DNA of 64,000 bases from Arthrobacter sp. ERGS1:01 (GTDB taxonomy: Bacteria > Actinomycetota > Actinomycetes > Actinomycetales > Micrococcaceae), in NCBI RefSeq assembly GCF_001281315.1, contig NZ_CP012479.1, positions 2,046,001 to 2,110,000 of the forward strand. Reading direction: 5' to 3'. Within the stretch, counting starts at the first letter, position 1, and each line of letters opens with the position of its first letter. The notes under the pieces were generated by a model. The model saw only the letters and a program-made list of their open reading frames with translations, searched no databases and was not told the origin of the DNA. The position numbers and the translations under genes were made by a program. This document shows positions 62,384 to 64,000 of the stretch, piece by piece.

Positions 62384-64000
62384 ATGTCGGCAACAACGCA
62401 AAGCCCCCAATCCCCGCACGTGCTGCGTGAATATGCCATGATTGCCGACGGCGAACGGTCGGCATTAATCGGCCCCCGCGGGGATGTCGCCTGGATGTGC
62501 GCCCCTCGGTGGGACAGTGCGGCGTCCTTTTCCTCCCTGATTGGTGGCAGCGGCAGTTTCGCGGTGACGCCTGCCTGTGACCGGTACGTCTGGGGCGGCA
62601 GTTACCAGGAAGGGACACTGATTTGGAAGAGCCGCTGGGTTACCACCGATGGAATCATTGAATGCCGGGAGGCCCTGGCACAACCAGCCGACCCGCATCG
62701 GGCAGTGTTGTTGCGACGCGTGCATGCGGTCTCGGGTCCGGCGGAAATGAATGTGGTCTTTGAAGTTGCGGCCGGGTTTGGCCGGCACGCCATGACACGG
62801 CTCAAATGTGCGGACGGGATCTGGACGGCTCGTAGCGGCCCCTTGCACATCCGCCTGAGCGGGGCCCCAGAGGCCACGGTGTGTGAGGGCGTGCTTCACC
62901 TTCGTCTCGAGGTGGCCCCCGGCGAGGCTCATGATTTCGTTTTGGAATTGTCCGAGCTGCCGTTCACCTCGGCACCGGTGGATGCCCGCGTCGCTTGGGC
63001 TGAAACAGAAGCCAGCTGGCATGATGCCGTCCCAATGCTGTCGGAAACCATAGCGCCCGACGATGCCCGCCAGTCCTATGCCGTGTTGCGTGGCATGACC
63101 GCAGCCAGTGGGGCCATGGTCGCGGCAGCCACACTTGGCTTGCCCGAACGTGCCCAGGAGAAACGCAACTACGACTACCGTTACGCGTGGATCCGCGACC
63201 AGTGCTACGCGGGCCAGGCGATTGCCGCATGCGGGGACTATTCGCTCCTTGATGACTCCGTCCGTTTCATCACCGCCAGGCTCCTGGAGGATGGGCCCGG
63301 CCTGAAACCGGCCTACACAGTCAGCGGGGGGCGGGTTCCGGACGAAACCTCACTCGCTCTGCCCGGCTATCCGGGCGGGTCCGCGAAAGTTGGGAATTGG
63401 GTCAATGAACAATTCCAGCTGGATGCCTTCGGCGAATCCCTGTTGCTCCTTGCGGCCGCAGCGGGCTACGACCACTTGGATCTGGAAAACTGGCGGGCCG
63501 CCGAGGTGGCGGTGCAAGCCATTTCGGACCGCTGGCAGGAGCCCGACGCCGGAATTTGGGAGCTCAACAATGACCATTGGGCCCACTCACGGTTGACCTG
63601 TGCCGCGGGCCTGCGGGCCATGGCTGTCCATGCCCCGCCGGCCCAGGGCGTGCCATGGACATCGTTGGCTGACACGATTGTTGCCGCCACGGCCGCCGAT
63701 TGCCTGCACCCGAGCGGCCGGTGGCAGCGCAGCCCGAACGACGACCGGGTCGATGCGGCCCTGCTGCTGCCAACGTTGCGGGGCGCCATCCCGGTGGCTG
63801 ACCCCCGCAGTCTGGCCACGGTGGAGGCCGTCCGGTCCGAGCTGAGCCGCGACGGCTATGTCTACAGGTTCAGACAGGATGCACGTTCCCTCAATCAGGC
63901 GGAAGGTGCATTTCTCCTTTGTGGCTTCGACATGGCGATGGCCGCACACCAGCAAGGCCGTGAAGCGGAGGCAATGCGTTGGTTTGAACGCAACCGCGCC
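62384..64000 (+). CDS. GH15 glycoside hydrolase, 3' end beyond the window
   Basis: An open frame from ATG 62384 runs to the window end (539 residues so far). It has the GH15 N-terminal beta-sandwich (REYAMIADGERSALIGPRGD, VAWMCAPRWDSAASF) and the helical catalytic domain with NYDYRYAWIRDQCYAGQAI, NEQFQLDAFGESLLLL, and EGAFLLCGFDMAMAAHQQG with the likely catalytic Glu. The family cleaves glucose ends of starch, dextrin or trehalose. It is divergent from the sugar transporter and so may feed it. GTGGAA precedes the start. Confidence 0.9.
   Translation, partial: MSATTQSPQSPHVLREYAMIADGERSALIGPRGDVAWMCAPRWDSAASFSSLIGGSGSFAVTPACDRYVWGGSYQEGTLIWKSRWVTTDGIIECREALAQPADPHRAVLLRRVHAVSGPAEMNVVFEVAAGFGRHAMTRLKCADGIWTARSGPLHIRLSGAPEATVCEGVLHLRLEVAPGEAHDFVLELSELPFTSAPVDARVAWAETEASWHDAVPMLSETIAPDDARQSYAVLRGMTAASGAMVAAATLGLPERAQEKRNYDYRYAWIRDQCYAGQAIAACGDYSLLDDSVRFITARLLEDGPGLKPAYTVSGGRVPDETSLALPGYPGGSAKVGNWVNEQFQLDAFGESLLLLAAAAGYDHLDLENWRAAEVAVQAISDRWQEPDAGIWELNNDHWAHSRLTCAAGLRAMAVHAPPAQGVPWTSLADTIVAATAADCLHPSGRWQRSPNDDRVDAALLLPTLRGAIPVADPRSLATVEAVRSELSRDGYVYRFRQDARSLNQAEGAFLLCGFDMAMAAHQQGREAEAMRWFERNRA

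Noticed and set aside
1..64000. CRISPR array
   Set aside because: No regularly spaced direct repeats with unique spacers of constant size; the regional repeat is spaced irregularly by 0.3-6 kb.

Overview
The window looks like chromosomal DNA of a high-GC actinobacterium, most probably a member of the Micrococcaceae close to Arthrobacter. This rests on general GC content, GTG/ATGA-type coupled starts, strong AGGAGG ribosome sites beside many leaderless starts, and familiar families (DUF1206, DUF4235, GAF-ANTAR, long-type LeuA, YeaQ/GlsB, CsbD, DUF7218-like Rho-N). This is inference; there is no rRNA or intact tRNA to place it.

Layout. (1) 0.3-5.1 kb: a tRNA 3'-end fragment with a strong hairpin, then a type-B carboxylesterase, rarA, two tandem MmcQ/YjbR genes overlapping by GTGA, and a divergent TetR regulator with a palindromic operator. 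(2) 5.2-7.3 kb: a cupin remnant and a decayed IS30-family element with 22-bp terminal inverted repeats. (3) 7.4-33.1 kb: an accessory region of mostly small, mostly unrecognised genes, nearly all with their own promoter. Single genes or short groups are separated by a short imperfect palindrome with a conserved loop (consensus about TCCCGYAGAGGGTTCC then a CGGGA-type arm). At least 16 copies were seen, all in the same direction although the genes point both ways. At least 12 genes here have a TANNNT box ending exactly 6 or 7 bases before the start codon, which predicts leaderless mRNAs. Larger guests in the region are a two-component system with a divergent secreted protein, a LeuA paralogue with a divergent FadR-cupin operon, an ArsR/quinone-oxidoreductase pair, an ECF sigma operon, an Old Yellow Enzyme, an aminoglycoside-phosphotransferase-fold protein and two immunity-protein-like genes. 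(4) 33.6-36.8 kb: AT-rich secreted and membrane proteins, an IS1380 transposase remnant and a second tRNA-3'-end-like segment. (5) 37-64 kb: a stress-physiology region with universal stress protein, two sugar-type MFS transporters that share an upstream element of about 65 bp, DUF1206, FUSC-like protein, two GAF-ANTAR regulators, CsbD, BrkB, YeaQ, Dps, PRC-barrel, FdhF/YdeP molybdoenzyme, diacylglycerol kinase and the 5' part of a GH15 glucoside hydrolase that runs off the end.

Five genes between 45 and 54 kb are broken (CsbD, a CDF transporter, DUF4235, an acyl-CoA dehydrogenase, a PIG-L deacetylase), and one gene in the accessory region is interrupted at an A7 run. These may be real decay or assembly indels.

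The most interesting signal is region 3. Same-direction palindromes flanking individually promoted genes resemble a gene-cassette array, but the repeats do not match integron attC sites and no integrase gene is visible, so either a new kind of cassette/recombination system or a REP-like terminator family would fit.
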